Part shown: positions 7,659 through 16,575 of the stretch, piece by piece | How positions within the stretch are numbered: the stretch's first letter is position 1 | Layout of the letters: each line of letters begins with the position of its first letter | Source of the DNA: Anabaenopsis elenkinii CCIBt3563 | Lineage (GTDB): Bacteria; Cyanobacteriota; Cyanobacteriia; Cyanobacteriales; Nostocaceae | Length of the DNA stretch: 64,000 bases | Direction: 5' to 3' | Assembly (NCBI RefSeq): GCF_015245355.1 | Contig: NZ_CP063311.1 | Span: 3,200,469 to 3,264,468 of the forward strand | Program-made: the position numbers and the translations under genes | The notes under the pieces: model-generated | What the model was told of the DNA's origin: nothing | The model's database searches: none | What the model saw: only the letters and a program-made list of their open reading frames with translations

Positions 7659-9029
7659 TACAGAACAATTCCAATCAGAGCTAAATTCACTGATGAAGAA
7701 AAAGCTTTTTGGGTTGACCAATGCCAACACTCGAATAGCTTAATAAATTGTGCGATTTACTATACTCGTCAAAGTCATTACGCACGACTGGAAAGCATGG
7801 ATAATGCTTTGACAACTTATTGGTCTGGCGACGAATTGCGTAGTGGATGGAAAACTTATTATTGCCAAACAACTTACCCGGAATTAGATAAAACTCTTAA
7901 AGATAATCCCCATTACAAAGGTTTAGCCGCACAAGCAGCACAACAAACCTTAAAACTAGTTGGTGAAGCAATAACCAGTTACAACGGATTGGTTAAAGCT
8001 TATTACAACGGGGAGCTTGATAGACCCTCATTACCTAAGTATCGTAAAAAAGGAGGATTAGCGGCAGTAACATTCCCAAGACAAGCACTTACTTTTAAAG
8101 ATGGTTATTTCAAGCCATCAATAAGTAAAGAAACCAAACCAGAATTAATCACAGATATCAAACTAACCTTGCCTGATTTTATTGATTCCGATTGGGTAAA
8201 GGAAGTAACAGTTCGTCCTTATTATGGTCTTTTCTGGATTGACTGGGTAATTGATGATGGTAAGCAACCAATTGAAAACAACCCACATCTTGATTACTCC
8301 CAAGCATGGGGATTTGACCACGGAGGGACTAATTGGTTAACAGGTGTTTCTACTCTTGGCAAAAGTTTAATCATTGATGGTAAGAAACTCAAATCAATGA
8401 ATCAAGGTTATTGCCGTCTAGTTGCTAAATATAAGCAAGGTAAGTCTGATTTTTATTGGGATGCTAACCTTGACCGCATTCAACGCAAACGCAATAACCA
8501 GATGCGAGATGCCATTAACAAAGCAGCTAGATTCATTGTTAACAGATGCCTGAATGACCAGATAGGAAATATAGTTATTGGATGGAATCAAGGACAAAAA
8601 GTTAATGCTAATTTAGGTAAGGCAAACAATCAAAACTTTGTCCCCATCCCCACAGGGAGATTGATTCAAAGATTAAAGGAATTGGCTAATGAATATGGAA
8701 TTATTGTGACATTAACGGAAGAAGCGTATACATCAAAAGCGTCTTACCTGGATGACGATAGCCTCTACACGCATGGTGAAAAACCCGCAGGATGGAAACC
8801 GTCAGGTAAAAGGGTAAAACGTGGATTATACCAATCTGCCAAAGGATTATTAACCTCCGCAGATGCTCAAGCTGCAGCAAATATTTTAAGAAAAGTAACC
8901 ACACAGCTAGGTTTATGTTTAGCCGAGGTGGGTAGGGCATCTTTGACTGTGCCACAACGATATGACTTGTTTATTAGGTTAAATAAATCATATCGTAAAC
9001 GTTGCGTAGCGTGTCTTCAGACCGCGTAG
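7656..9029 (+). CDS. tnpB: TnpB, IS200/IS605 accessory RNA-guided nuclease homolog
   Basis: A protein of 457 residues with the OrfB/TnpB layout: an N-terminal helical part, then a RuvC-like core. The first catalytic Asp is at about residue 221 (WGFDHGGTN). The usual VVLEDL Glu strand is replaced by IVIGWNQG, with acidic residues shifted to the TEEAYTSKAS strand. This is the arrangement known in some TnpB lineages, where the RuvC-II Glu has moved. The final Asp lies in TSADAQAAANIL. The CxxC zinc knuckle is missing. The family is known to cut DNA guided by RNA from the element's right end; activity of this copy is inference. The start is a TTG with a perfect GGAGG. The C terminus runs into a GCGTAGC...GCTACGC-type inverted repeat. 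Confidence 0.85.
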   Translation: MYRTIPIRAKFTDEEKAFWVDQCQHSNSLINCAIYYTRQSHYARLESMDNALTTYWSGDELRSGWKTYYCQTTYPELDKTLKDNPHYKGLAAQAAQQTLKLVGEAITSYNGLVKAYYNGELDRPSLPKYRKKGGLAAVTFPRQALTFKDGYFKPSISKETKPELITDIKLTLPDFIDSDWVKEVTVRPYYGLFWIDWVIDDGKQPIENNPHLDYSQAWGFDHGGTNWLTGVSTLGKSLIIDGKKLKSMNQGYCRLVAKYKQGKSDFYWDANLDRIQRKRNNQMRDAINKAARFIVNRCLNDQIGNIVIGWNQGQKVNANLGKANNQNFVPIPTGRLIQRLKELANEYGIIVTLTEEAYTSKASYLDDDSLYTHGEKPAGWKPSGKRVKRGLYQSAKGLLTSADAQAAANILRKVTTQLGLCLAEVGRASLTVPQRYDLFIRLNKSYRKRCVACLQTA

Positions 9030-9174
9030 CGACATCAGTTTAGAATCCCTTGTGTTTCAACCAAGGGAGAAGTCAATGTAACCCTAACGTAAACCATCCG
9101 CCTTTGAGTATTTTCCCGTGAATTTACTGTAAAATCAAAATATATTTTTAGTCTATCATTCATCAACTCCCATC

Positions 9175-9558
9175 ATGTCGCCACAAACCATTGAAAAAAT
9201 TGTATCTGCCTACTTTGCAAATATTGCCGCTATGAATCCAGATGGGTGGGTGAATAACTTTGCAGAAGATGCTATGAGTTATGACCCAGTTGGTGCACCA
9301 CCAGCAAAAGTACATGAGGGATATCGCGAGTTTATCGGGCAATTACAAGCATTTTTTCAGAAATTGGAGCCAAAAACAGAGCATATCTTTGTGGCTGGTA
9401 ATGAAGCGGCGGTAAAATGGACAATGGAAGGTGTGAGTAAGACAGGTAAGCCAGTTGTCTTTGCAGGAATTACGATTTTTGAAATCAACTCAGCTGGTAA
9501 GATTCAAACAACTCGGGCTTACTGGAATCCCCAGGAGATGGTAGCACAATTGCGGTGA
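9175..9558 (+). CDS. SnoaL-like / NTF2-fold protein
   Basis: A protein of 127 residues with the NTF2-like pattern: an N-terminal helix (VSAYFANIAAMNPDGWVNNFAEDAM), the YDPVGAPP loop, GYREFIGQLQAFF, then strands AAVKWTMEGVSKTGKPVVFAGITIFEI and the closing AYWNP strand. Family members are ketosteroid-isomerase-like, some catalytic and some only binding small molecules. It lies alone between the insertion element and an MBL-fold gene 40 bp downstream on the same strand, so the two may be co-transcribed. The substrate is unknown. Confidence 0.8.
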   Translation: MSPQTIEKIVSAYFANIAAMNPDGWVNNFAEDAMSYDPVGAPPAKVHEGYREFIGQLQAFFQKLEPKTEHIFVAGNEAAVKWTMEGVSKTGKPVVFAGITIFEINSAGKIQTTRAYWNPQEMVAQLR

Positions 9559-9598
9559 ACTCATCCATAATAGGGTAAGTATTATTTTTAATTTGACT

Positions 9599-10390
9599 AT
9601 GTACCTAACTTGGTTAGACAGCAATAGTTGGTTGCTGGAAATCGGTAACCAACGGATACTACTTGATCCTTGGCTGGTTGGTTCTTTAACTTTTGGAAAT
9701 TTAGATTGGTTTTTCAAAGGTTCTCGGACAAAAGAACGCCCAATACCACAAAATATTGATTTGATTTTGCTGTCTCAAGGTTTAGAAGACCACGCTCATC
9801 CACCGACTCTTAAACAACTAGATCATGAAATTAAGGTGGTGGGTTCTGCCAATGCCGCAAAATTATCACGTGAGTTGGGCTACAATTACGTAACATCCCT
9901 GAAGCATGGGGAAAGTTTCAACTTGAATCAACAAGTGGAAATCACAGCTGTTCCCGGCTCGGTAGTAGGTTATAATCTGGTAGAAAATGGTTATCTGATT
10001 AAAGAATTAACTAGTGGGTTAACAATTTATTATGAGCCTCATGGGTCTCATTCCCCGGAAATTAAACAATTTGCACCGGTTGACGTAATAATTACCCCGA
10101 TAATAGATATCACATTGCCTTTGGGCGTGCCAGTTATTAAAGGTAGAAAGAGTGCATTGGAAGTTGCACAATGGTTAAAACCTCAAATTATGCTTCCCAC
10201 GGCTGCGGGTGGAGATGTGGTTTTGGAAGGTGTGCTGACAAAATTCTTGAAAGCTCAAGGAAGCGTGGCAGAATTTAATTGCCTACTACAGCAGTACAAT
10301 TTGTCTACCCAGGTGATGGAACTCACCCCGGGCGATCGCCGAGAATTGCAATTGAACAATAATTCAACCGCCAGCAAGTCCAAGCTCTAG
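9599..10390 (+). CDS. MBL-fold metallo-hydrolase-like protein with degenerate metal motif
   Basis: A protein of 263 residues beginning MYLTWLDSNSWLLEIGNQRILLDPWL, a typical start of the metallo-beta-lactamase fold. The canonical HxHxDH loop reads QGLEDH here, so the first two histidines are lost, though DHAH follows. The later GGDVV and PHGSH segments are retained. The ATG at 9599 is preferred over a TTG two codons earlier. It follows the SnoaL-like gene by 40 bp. With the metal site changed it may bind one metal or none, so catalysis is doubtful. Similar proteins are common in cyanobacteria and plants. Confidence 0.8.
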   Translation: MYLTWLDSNSWLLEIGNQRILLDPWLVGSLTFGNLDWFFKGSRTKERPIPQNIDLILLSQGLEDHAHPPTLKQLDHEIKVVGSANAAKLSRELGYNYVTSLKHGESFNLNQQVEITAVPGSVVGYNLVENGYLIKELTSGLTIYYEPHGSHSPEIKQFAPVDVIITPIIDITLPLGVPVIKGRKSALEVAQWLKPQIMLPTAAGGDVVLEGVLTKFLKAQGSVAEFNCLLQQYNLSTQVMELTPGDRRELQLNNNSTASKSKL

Positions 10391-10394
10391 AAAT

Positions 10395-10432
10395 GGCGGT
10401 TAGCCCTTGGCGATTTTAGTCGCCATTCCAAT
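10395..10432 (-). mobile_element. IS200/IS605 left-end-like scar
   Basis: On the minus strand this reads GCGACTAAAATCGCCAAGGG then CTAACCGCC. It matches the left end of the element near 34.79 kb (GCGATTAAAATCGCCAACGG then CTAGCCCCC) at roughly 25 of 29 positions. It lies directly after the stop of the MBL-fold gene and can form a stem, so it may also act as a terminator. Confidence 0.45.
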
Positions 10433-10600
10433 TCCCAAATCAATTGTGTTTGTGTCTACCAAGCACCTGTAGAAAATATAGATATTACTGTCCTGAGTAA
10501 AAACAGCCACGATAGTGATCGTGACTGAGTAATTTGAATTAACTGATTTTTACTTTTGAGAATCAACCAGGATGAAACTCACAGTCAGACTGAGAAATTA

Positions 10601-11203
10601 TCAGCCTTGAGCGTAATTTGCAGCCGCAAACTCCCAATTGACTAATTGGTCTAAGAAATTCTTGATGAAAGCAGGACGCGCATTTTTATAGTCAATGTAG
10701 TAGGCGTGTTCCCAAACATCTAAAGTGAGGAGCGCTTTTTTCCCATGGGCTAAGGGGTTCTCTGCATTTGGTGTTTTCATGACCTTGAGAGTACCAGCAT
10801 CATCCACTAACCAAGCCCAACCGCTACCAAATTGAGTTGCTGCAGCGTTAGAAAATTCTTCTTTAAATTTGTCAAAGCTACCAAAATCCTGATTAATTTT
10901 GGCTGCTAGGTCGCCAGTGGGTGCGCCACCACCTGCGGGCTTTAAGCAATTCCAGAAAAAGGTGTGATTCCAAACTTGAGCAGCATTGTTGAAGATTCCC
11001 ACCTTAGAGGAGTCTTTAAAGGCAATTTGGATGACCTCTTCCAAAGACTTGTCAGCCAGTTCTGTACCGTCAGTTAGCTTATTCAAGTTAGTCACATAGG
11101 CTGCATGATGTTTGCCATAGTGGTACTCGAATGTTTCTCCCTTCATGCCATAGGGCTCGAGAGCGTTAAAGTCGTAAGGTAAGGGGGGTTGTGTAAATGC
11201 CAT
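10601..11203 (-). CDS. sodB: Iron superoxide dismutase
   Basis: The enzyme converts superoxide to oxygen and hydrogen peroxide in the cytoplasm. It is 200 residues long, the usual length. Metal ligands are visible: the His in HYGKHHAAYV, the His in WNHTFFW, and Asp and His in LDVWEHAYY. NAAQVWNHTFFW carries the Gln that marks the Fe type rather than the Mn type, and AATQFGSGWAWL also fits. It stands alone. The start ATG follows an AGAGAGGATTTCACAAA leader. A CACGAT-AGTG-ATCGTG stem at about 10510 lies 75 bases after the stop and may end the transcript. Confidence 0.97.
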   Translation of the reverse strand: MAFTQPPLPYDFNALEPYGMKGETFEYHYGKHHAAYVTNLNKLTDGTELADKSLEEVIQIAFKDSSKVGIFNNAAQVWNHTFFWNCLKPAGGGAPTGDLAAKINQDFGSFDKFKEEFSNAAATQFGSGWAWLVDDAGTLKVMKTPNAENPLAHGKKALLTLDVWEHAYYIDYKNARPAFIKNFLDQLVNWEFAAANYAQG

Positions 11204-11434
11204 TTTGTGAAATCCTCTCTTGACTGTTTTCCGGTTTAAAACTGTTGAGCGAAACTTAGGAAACGACAGGTGTTATCTGTATGGGTTTTATATCCCAACG
11301 CTATAGGATATAAAACTTAACATTGTCATTCTACTACCAAAGGGAGGATTCGGGCAAAATACTGTTTGATTTGAGCCAAATTGCATAAAGGTAGAAATAT
11401 CAGGGCTGCTGAACGACTAAGATAAGCGTTGTTG

Positions 11435-12010
11435 TTGACTTCTCCCCTGGATAGAATCACAGGGGATTCTAAACTGATGTTGCTACGCGGTCTGAAGACA
11501 CGCTACGCAAAGTTTACGATATTATTTATTTAAAAATTTGAATAAATAATATCGTTGTGGCACAGTCAAAATGCCCTACCCACCTCGGCTAAAAATAAAT
11601 CTAGCTGTGTGGCTACTTAAGGAAAACATCTTTTGGGTTTTTCACCATATTTGTGGATGCTTTTTTATCCTAACTAATCAGAAATGCCTTGTAAATAAGT
11701 TTTTTGTAGTCAGGATACGACAGGGTAAATCCTGTTGAGTCGCTTTTCATCCCCTCGCTAAAGCGCTATCCATTACCCGGATCTTTCTTAACATTCGTGA
11801 GAGCGATCGCTCGCAAACCCCCAAACCTTAATCCTCCGTTGATGATTCTCAATAAAATAAGGGTTTTATCAAGAATAATAAGGTACATTTTGTCAAGAGT
11901 ACGGAAATTTTCAAGCGTTGAAACCGTTGCCACATAAATGTTTCAAGATTGTTAAGAAAGATGTGAGTAATGAATAGGCTAAAGCGCAGGGGTTCTCACG
12001 CTCCCACTAT
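11435..12010 (-). mobile_element. Decayed IS200/IS605 copy related to the 7.1-9.1 kb element
   Basis: On the minus strand, 11435-11670 matches the tnpB 3' part and right end of the intact element: the GCATGGTGAAAAACCC block, CACACAGCTAG, GCCGAGGTGGGTAGGGC, the GCGTAGC/GCTACGC inverted repeat, the right-end hairpin and GAGAAGTCAA. Bases 11713-11765 match the left-end stem region, and 11987-12016 match the outer left end. Most of tnpB and all of tnpA are gone. The left end is split by the 212-bp insertion described separately. The end of the cmk gene overlaps the outer left-end match. Confidence 0.75.
11757..11986. mobile_element. 212-bp MITE with target duplication, nested in the IS scar
   Basis: The 9-bp sequence GCTAAAGCG occurs at 11757-11765 and again at 11978-11986. 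The element between them (11766-11977) begins CTATCCATTACCC and ends with the inverse of CTATTCATTACTC. The terminal inverted repeats continue through ATCTTTCTTAACA to about 32 bases with few mismatches. Removing one duplication and the element rejoins the left end of the IS200/IS605 scar exactly as in the intact copy. It holds one HIP1 octamer and no open frame. Confidence 0.8.
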
Positions 12011-13597
12011 ATTTTGATAGTAGTTAACAATTTGGGCTGTGACTTCAGACACGTTAAGACCATCAGATTGGATTTCAACCGCATCTACTGCTTTTTGTAA
12101 AGGGGAAATCTTCCGAGTGCTATCTTTTCGGTCACGTTCGGCAATATCCCGTTTCAGCTGCTCTAGATTCACCTCAGGTTGTCCCTGTTTTTTCAAGTCT
12201 TGCTGACGGCGATGTGCGCGTTCATCAACAGAGGCGGTTAAGAATACCTTAACTTCGGCATCGGGGAAGACATGAGTACCAATGTCTCGACCTTCCGCGA
12301 CTAAACCACCTTTTTTACCCCAGCTTTGCTGTTGTTTAACGAGTGCTTGACGCACGGCGCTTTGTGCTGCGATCGCTGATACTTGAGATGTCACCTCAAT
12401 GGTGCGAATTGCCTGAGTTACATCAGTACCATTAATCCAAACCCTGACAGGAGATTGCATATCCTCTGTGGGTGTCAGTTCAATATTACACTCAGTGACT
12501 AATTGGGCGATCGCGCATTCATCATCTACAGCGATACCCTTTTGTAGCACCAGCCAGGTGACAGCCCGATACATAGCGCCTGTATCGAGATACACTAGAC
12601 CGATCTGAGTTGCTACTTGACGAGCTACTGTAGATTTACCAGCCCCAGCCGGGCCATCGATAGCGATGATGGGCTGACGATCGCTCAGGATGGTATTATC
12701 AATCAAACGTGTGGAACCAAGACGACCTGCGATCGCCAGCATTCCTTCCTCCTCAACTGTTTCTAAAGACATTAACGTACTCGGATTAACCAATTCAATA
12801 TACTCAACCATCAGATTAGGAACCTTTGCCAGTTGTTGCTGTACCACTGCTATGAGAGTACGGCTATCACGAACACCAGCCCCAAAAGCATCTGCACTAG
12901 CCCGTAAACCTTGATATAAAATTGCAGCTTGGGCTTTTTCTTGTGCAGTCAAATACTGGTTACGAGAACTTAAAGCCAGACCTGACTCTTCCCGCAGGGT
13001 TGGACAAGCAATAATCTCTACTGGCAAATTTAAATCAGCCACCAACCGTCTTATAATAGCTAGTTGTTGACCATCTTTTTGTCCAAAGTAGGCGCGGTCT
13101 GGTTGTACCAAGTTAAAAAGCTTAGTGACAATCGTCGCCACACCCTGAAAGTGCCCGATGCGAGAACGACCACACAAACTTGATATCATAGCAGATGGAG
13201 GACTTACTTGTGTGACTTGAGATCCTTCTAGACTATTGTGAGCAACACCCATTTCTTCAGGAGTGGGGGCAAAAATCGCATCTACCCCCGCGGTTCTACA
13301 CAGTTTTTGGTCTAGCTCTAAAGTGCGGGGATAACGTTCATAATCCTCATGGGGACCAAATTGCAGGGGATTGATAAAAATACTGACAATCACCGTAGAA
13401 TTTTCCTGCCTTGCCCTTGTAATCAAGCTCAAATGACCTTGATGTAGTCCTCCCATAGTTGGCACCAAACCGACCGCAGTCTGATACCAGCTAGACATCG
13501 CATCTAGTTCCAACTCTTCAGGAACCCTGAGCTGATGTTCTGAACAGCGTTGGGTTAAATAGCAGCGTAAAGCTGCAACTGTTGTCAGCAGACGCAC
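11996..13597 (-). CDS. panC/cmk: Bifunctional pantothenate synthetase / cytidylate kinase
   Basis: Residues 1-280 are pantoate-beta-alanine ligase: VPTMGGLHQGHLSLI with the HIGH-like loop, FINPLQFGPHEDYERYPR, YFGQKDGQQ, LREESGLALSSRN. Residues about 308-530 are cytidylate kinase: IAIDGPAGAGKST (P-loop), YLDTGAMYRAVTW, VAEGRDIGTHVFPDA and DRKDSTRKISPL. The fusion is the normal form in cyanobacteria and serves coenzyme A synthesis and CMP/dCMP phosphorylation. The start is a GTG. The last codons (NIVGA) and the stop lie in sequence that also occurs at the outer left end of the 7.1-kb insertion element. Confidence 0.95.
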   Translation of the reverse strand: MRLLTTVAALRCYLTQRCSEHQLRVPEELELDAMSSWYQTAVGLVPTMGGLHQGHLSLITRARQENSTVIVSIFINPLQFGPHEDYERYPRTLELDQKLCRTAGVDAIFAPTPEEMGVAHNSLEGSQVTQVSPPSAMISSLCGRSRIGHFQGVATIVTKLFNLVQPDRAYFGQKDGQQLAIIRRLVADLNLPVEIIACPTLREESGLALSSRNQYLTAQEKAQAAILYQGLRASADAFGAGVRDSRTLIAVVQQQLAKVPNLMVEYIELVNPSTLMSLETVEEEGMLAIAGRLGSTRLIDNTILSDRQPIIAIDGPAGAGKSTVARQVATQIGLVYLDTGAMYRAVTWLVLQKGIAVDDECAIAQLVTECNIELTPTEDMQSPVRVWINGTDVTQAIRTIEVTSQVSAIAAQSAVRQALVKQQQSWGKKGGLVAEGRDIGTHVFPDAEVKVFLTASVDERAHRRQQDLKKQGQPEVNLEQLKRDIAERDRKDSTRKISPLQKAVDAVEIQSDGLNVSEVTAQIVNYYQNIVGA

Positions 13598-13720
13598 AAA
13601 ATACCCCTAGTTGTTTTTTTAAAGCCTCTCCCCCGTTAGTTTATATCTGAAATAGGAGACAGAGGTATTCAACTAGGGGAATTAAGGAAACAGACAATTA
13701 TTCACCGAACTTCTGAGGAA

Positions 13721-14794
13721 TTATCGACCCAGAACTTCAATCTTCACCGGTGCCAAACCGTTGCTGATCATTCCTAAGTTGCGAGCAGCACCAGTAGATA
13801 AGTCTATGATTCGACCCCCAATGAATGGACCGCGGTCATTAATTCGCACGACAACCGAACGACCATTACGGGTGTTAGTAACACGAACCCTGGTACCAAA
13901 AGGTAAGCTACGATGGGCAGCAGTCATACCTTCAGGATTAAATCTTTCCCCAGTAGCAGTAGGTCTACCAGCGAAACCCCGACCGTAAAACGAAGCTATG
14001 CCGCGCAAAGTGGGTCGGTTAACAATCTGCCGTGCTGGCTGTTGCGAACCAACTTTTACCGATTTAGGGAGATTAGCAATTTCTGTGATGGGAGATGCGT
14101 TACCAATGAGTCTCCGCAAGCGATTAGTTGCTTGTAATGCATCTTCTGCTAGATTTCCAGTTGTTCCTGCTAGAGTCGTTTGTGGATTGATTTCCACTAA
14201 TTCTCGGCCTTTAATTTTAATCCTATAGCTCTGGCTGGGCTGATCTGTGACGGCGGCACTTGTTCTATCAGCCGTAGTTTTGCCCTCACCCTTCCAACTG
14301 ACGGTAATATGTTGAGCATCCTCACCATTGCGGACTAGCTGGTTAATATTAGCTGCTATTAAACTAGCTCTATAAACCGGCTCATCAGGGAAAGATTTCT
14401 TTTGCTTTGCCGCATTCGTAAAATTGCCTACACTTGTTAATTCAGCCGGTTCATGCCCAATCCCAGCAGGATTGCCAATTACACTAACTCCCGTGGAACT
14501 TTGGGGCTGTAGCTGAGAACTCAAACAGGTGATCACTGGAATATTGTTGATAAACAGGGTTGCCGCCTTACGACCTCCAATGTAGTGAGAATGAATATTT
14601 GTTATCACAGCATCCGAAGTCAGTTTCCCTGTTGCGGTTTGAAACTCTCCCACTTTAACTACATCATTAACCGATGCTTCTGGAGAAACTCCAGCAGTGT
14701 CTTTTGCAGTAGCAGTTTGATTGCGACCGACTAAGGGCGTACCCACAGCAGTCAGAAACAGGGCGACAATAGTCCACAAATATCGTTGATTCAT
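13721..14794 (-). CDS. rlpA: RlpA-family septal ring lytic transglycosylase-like protein
   Basis: A protein of 357 residues with an N-terminal signal segment (YLWTIVALFLTAVGTPLVG). A middle region (to about residue 260) carries no clear catalytic motif but resembles cyanobacterial envelope proteins. The C-terminal double-psi beta barrel runs from GIASFYGRGFAGRPTATGE through AAHRSLPFGTRVRVTN to VVRINDRGPF and RIIDLSTGAARNLGMI. This barrel is the catalytic domain of RlpA, which cuts glycan strands lacking peptide stems. It should act in the periplasm at septa, a plausible role in a filamentous organism. It is a single gene with a long AT-rich upstream region. Confidence 0.88.
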   Translation of the reverse strand: MNQRYLWTIVALFLTAVGTPLVGRNQTATAKDTAGVSPEASVNDVVKVGEFQTATGKLTSDAVITNIHSHYIGGRKAATLFINNIPVITCLSSQLQPQSSTGVSVIGNPAGIGHEPAELTSVGNFTNAAKQKKSFPDEPVYRASLIAANINQLVRNGEDAQHITVSWKGEGKTTADRTSAAVTDQPSQSYRIKIKGRELVEINPQTTLAGTTGNLAEDALQATNRLRRLIGNASPITEIANLPKSVKVGSQQPARQIVNRPTLRGIASFYGRGFAGRPTATGERFNPEGMTAAHRSLPFGTRVRVTNTRNGRSVVVRINDRGPFIGGRIIDLSTGAARNLGMISNGLAPVKIEVLGR

Positions 14795-15585
14795 GCGTCT
14801 GATTTTTAAAGCGACTGTAGAACGTCAGTTTTTTATTTCCCGGGATTTTTTGCTGTGTTTTAACGGCATACCCCGTGAAATTTTCTGGGCTCTGTTTTTC
14901 ACTTTTTTGATTTATAACTGCAACACACTATCATGAATTTTCTAGCTTGGGGATCAGGGTTTTACCGTAGATATAAATTCCCTGTTGGAATTTCTAGTTA
15001 AATTTATAGGTTGAAACCATTATCAAATCGGGATTTTGACTATGTAACTTTTTTTTAATCCCCAAAAATTTGTATATGAAAATTTAATATATTAACGATA
15101 TTTAATTAGCTATCAAACCCCTGATATTAAAGTGTGATTAAAGAAACATATAAATTTCTTAAATCACATTGATAGTTATTAAATATTTCCTGCTCACAAC
15201 TAGCTCAATATATTTGATGACGTTTCCTTAAGTAATTTTTTATTGTATTACTGAAAATGCTTTTTATCAATACTTACAGATATTTTTCAGATGAAATAGC
15301 TCGGGGTATTTTTCTACTTGTCAGTTATATGATTAGATTAATTTATGGTATATACCCTTAAATCTATTATTTATTGTAAGTATTTTTTATATCCTCTGTT
15401 TGGAGGAATATTACCGAAATTTCGATTTGTAAAAAAATAATTTTTACAAATCGAAATCAATGATGAGACAATGAAAAAAGCTTCTGTGGCATGAGCTCAA
15501 CCAAAAAACCAGTAGCAAAGATTACATATTGTTTTAGTTGCTAAGTTGAATTAAATATGATAGAGACGAGTAAAATATCAGCCTC
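14795..15585. other. Long AT-rich divergent intergenic region
   Basis: A 791-bp divergent region between rlpA (minus) and the glutaminase gene (plus). It is strongly AT-rich, has no open frame of note, and contains one striking perfect hairpin (listed separately). A CCTC-TGTTTG-GGAGG-like stem is present near 15392. Confidence 0.6.
15419..15457. repeat. Perfect 17-bp inverted repeat with 5-base loop
   Basis: ATTTCGATTTGTAAAAA is followed by AATAA and then its exact complement. It sits upstream of both flanking genes, so it is not a terminator for either. It could be an operator, the hairpin of a small RNA, or a remnant mobile-element end. Confidence 0.75.
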
Positions 15586-16575
15586 ATGGCAAACCAAGCA
15601 AATCTAGAAGATGTAGAAATCGCCTCGGCGCCATTTTTAGCTGTTCTCAGCGACTTATATTGTAAATACAAGTCAGTTAAGGAGGGGACATTAGCAAACT
15701 ATATTCCAGAACTAGCAAAGGTAAATCCGGAATTATTCAGCATTTGTATTGTGAGTGTAGATGGTCAAAAGTACCAAGTGGGGGATTATCAACACCAATT
15801 TACGATCCAGTCGATTTCTAAGGTGTTTGCTTATGGACTGGCTTTGGAAGATCATGGACGGGATTATGTATTAACTAAAGTGGGTGTCGAACCCACAGGA
15901 GACGCCTTTAACGCCATTATTCTGGATGAACAATCGAAGCGACCTTATAACCCGATGGTAAATGCAGGTGCGATCGCCACTACCAGTTTAATCAAAGGGT
16001 CTGGTGCAACGGAACGCTTAAACCGGGTTCTGGATATGTTTCAGAAATACACCGGACAGAATACACTGGTTGACATCTCGGTGTTTACCTCTGAACGCAG
16101 TACGGGACATCGCAACCGCGCGATCGCACATTTAATGCTGAATTTTGGCATGATTGACCAAAACATTGAAGAAGTTTTGGATCTTTACTTTCAGCAGTGT
16201 GCTGTGATGGTCAATTGTCAAGATTTAGCAGTGATGGCGGCCACCCTAGCTAACGGAGGTATTAACCCCATTACCGGACACTCAGCAATAGATAGTCGTT
16301 ACATTAAGGATATTCTCAGCGTCATGTACACCTGCGGTATGTATAACTTTGCTGGGGAATGGGCTTATAAAGTTGGTATTCCTGCTAAAAGTGGTGTTTG
16401 TGGTGGAATTATGGCGGTAGTACCTCATAAAATGGGCATCGGAGTATTTTCACCATTGTTAGATATGCGTGGTAATAGTGTCCGGGGAGTCAAAGTGTGT
16501 GAGGAACTTTCCCAACGATTAGGGCTACATTTATTTGAATGTTCAGATAGGATTGGTAATTCTAACTCACTGTAA
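15586..16575 (+). CDS. glsA: Glutaminase
   Basis: Hydrolyses glutamine to glutamate and ammonia in the cytoplasm. The protein has 329 residues. The beta-lactamase-like catalytic Ser-x-x-Lys lies in [16 protein letters not shown], and [37 protein letters not shown] and [26 protein letters not shown] are all standard glutaminase blocks. The length is a little over that of bacterial GlsA (about 308). It converges with the SLH-glycoside hydrolase gene and overlaps it by 14 bp. It is a single gene, with the long intergenic region and its hairpin upstream. Confidence 0.96.
   Translation: MANQANLEDVEIASAPFLAVLSDLYCKYKSVKEGTLANYIPELAKVNPELFSICIVSVDGQKYQVGDYQHQFTIQSISKVFAYGLALEDHGRDYVLTKVGVEPTGDAFNAIILDEQSKRPYNPMVNAGAIATTSLIKGSGATERLNRVLDMFQKYTGQNTLVDISVFTSERSTGHRNRAIAHLMLNFGMIDQNIEEVLDLYFQQCAVMVNCQDLAVMAATLANGGINPITGHSAIDSRYIKDILSVMYTCGMYNFAGEWAYKVGIPAKSGVCGGIMAVVPHKMGIGVFSPLLDMRGNSVRGVKVCEELSQRLGLHLFECSDRIGNSNSL

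Larger units (their letters stand above)
7092..9076 (+). mobile_element. IS200/IS605-family element with frameshifted tnpA
   Basis: Divergent tnpA (minus, broken) and tnpB (plus, open). The left end holds an imperfect hairpin (CCCCTCCGCTTCAGCGAGGG at about 7110-7140) and a second stem with GGGGATTTATCCCC at about 7158-7172. The right end holds the hairpin CCCTTGTG...CCAAGGG and ends near GAGAAGTCAA at 9076. The ends are supported by a decayed copy at 11435-12010, which shares both end sequences and then diverges. The outer left boundary is good to about 10 bases. Confidence 0.8.
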
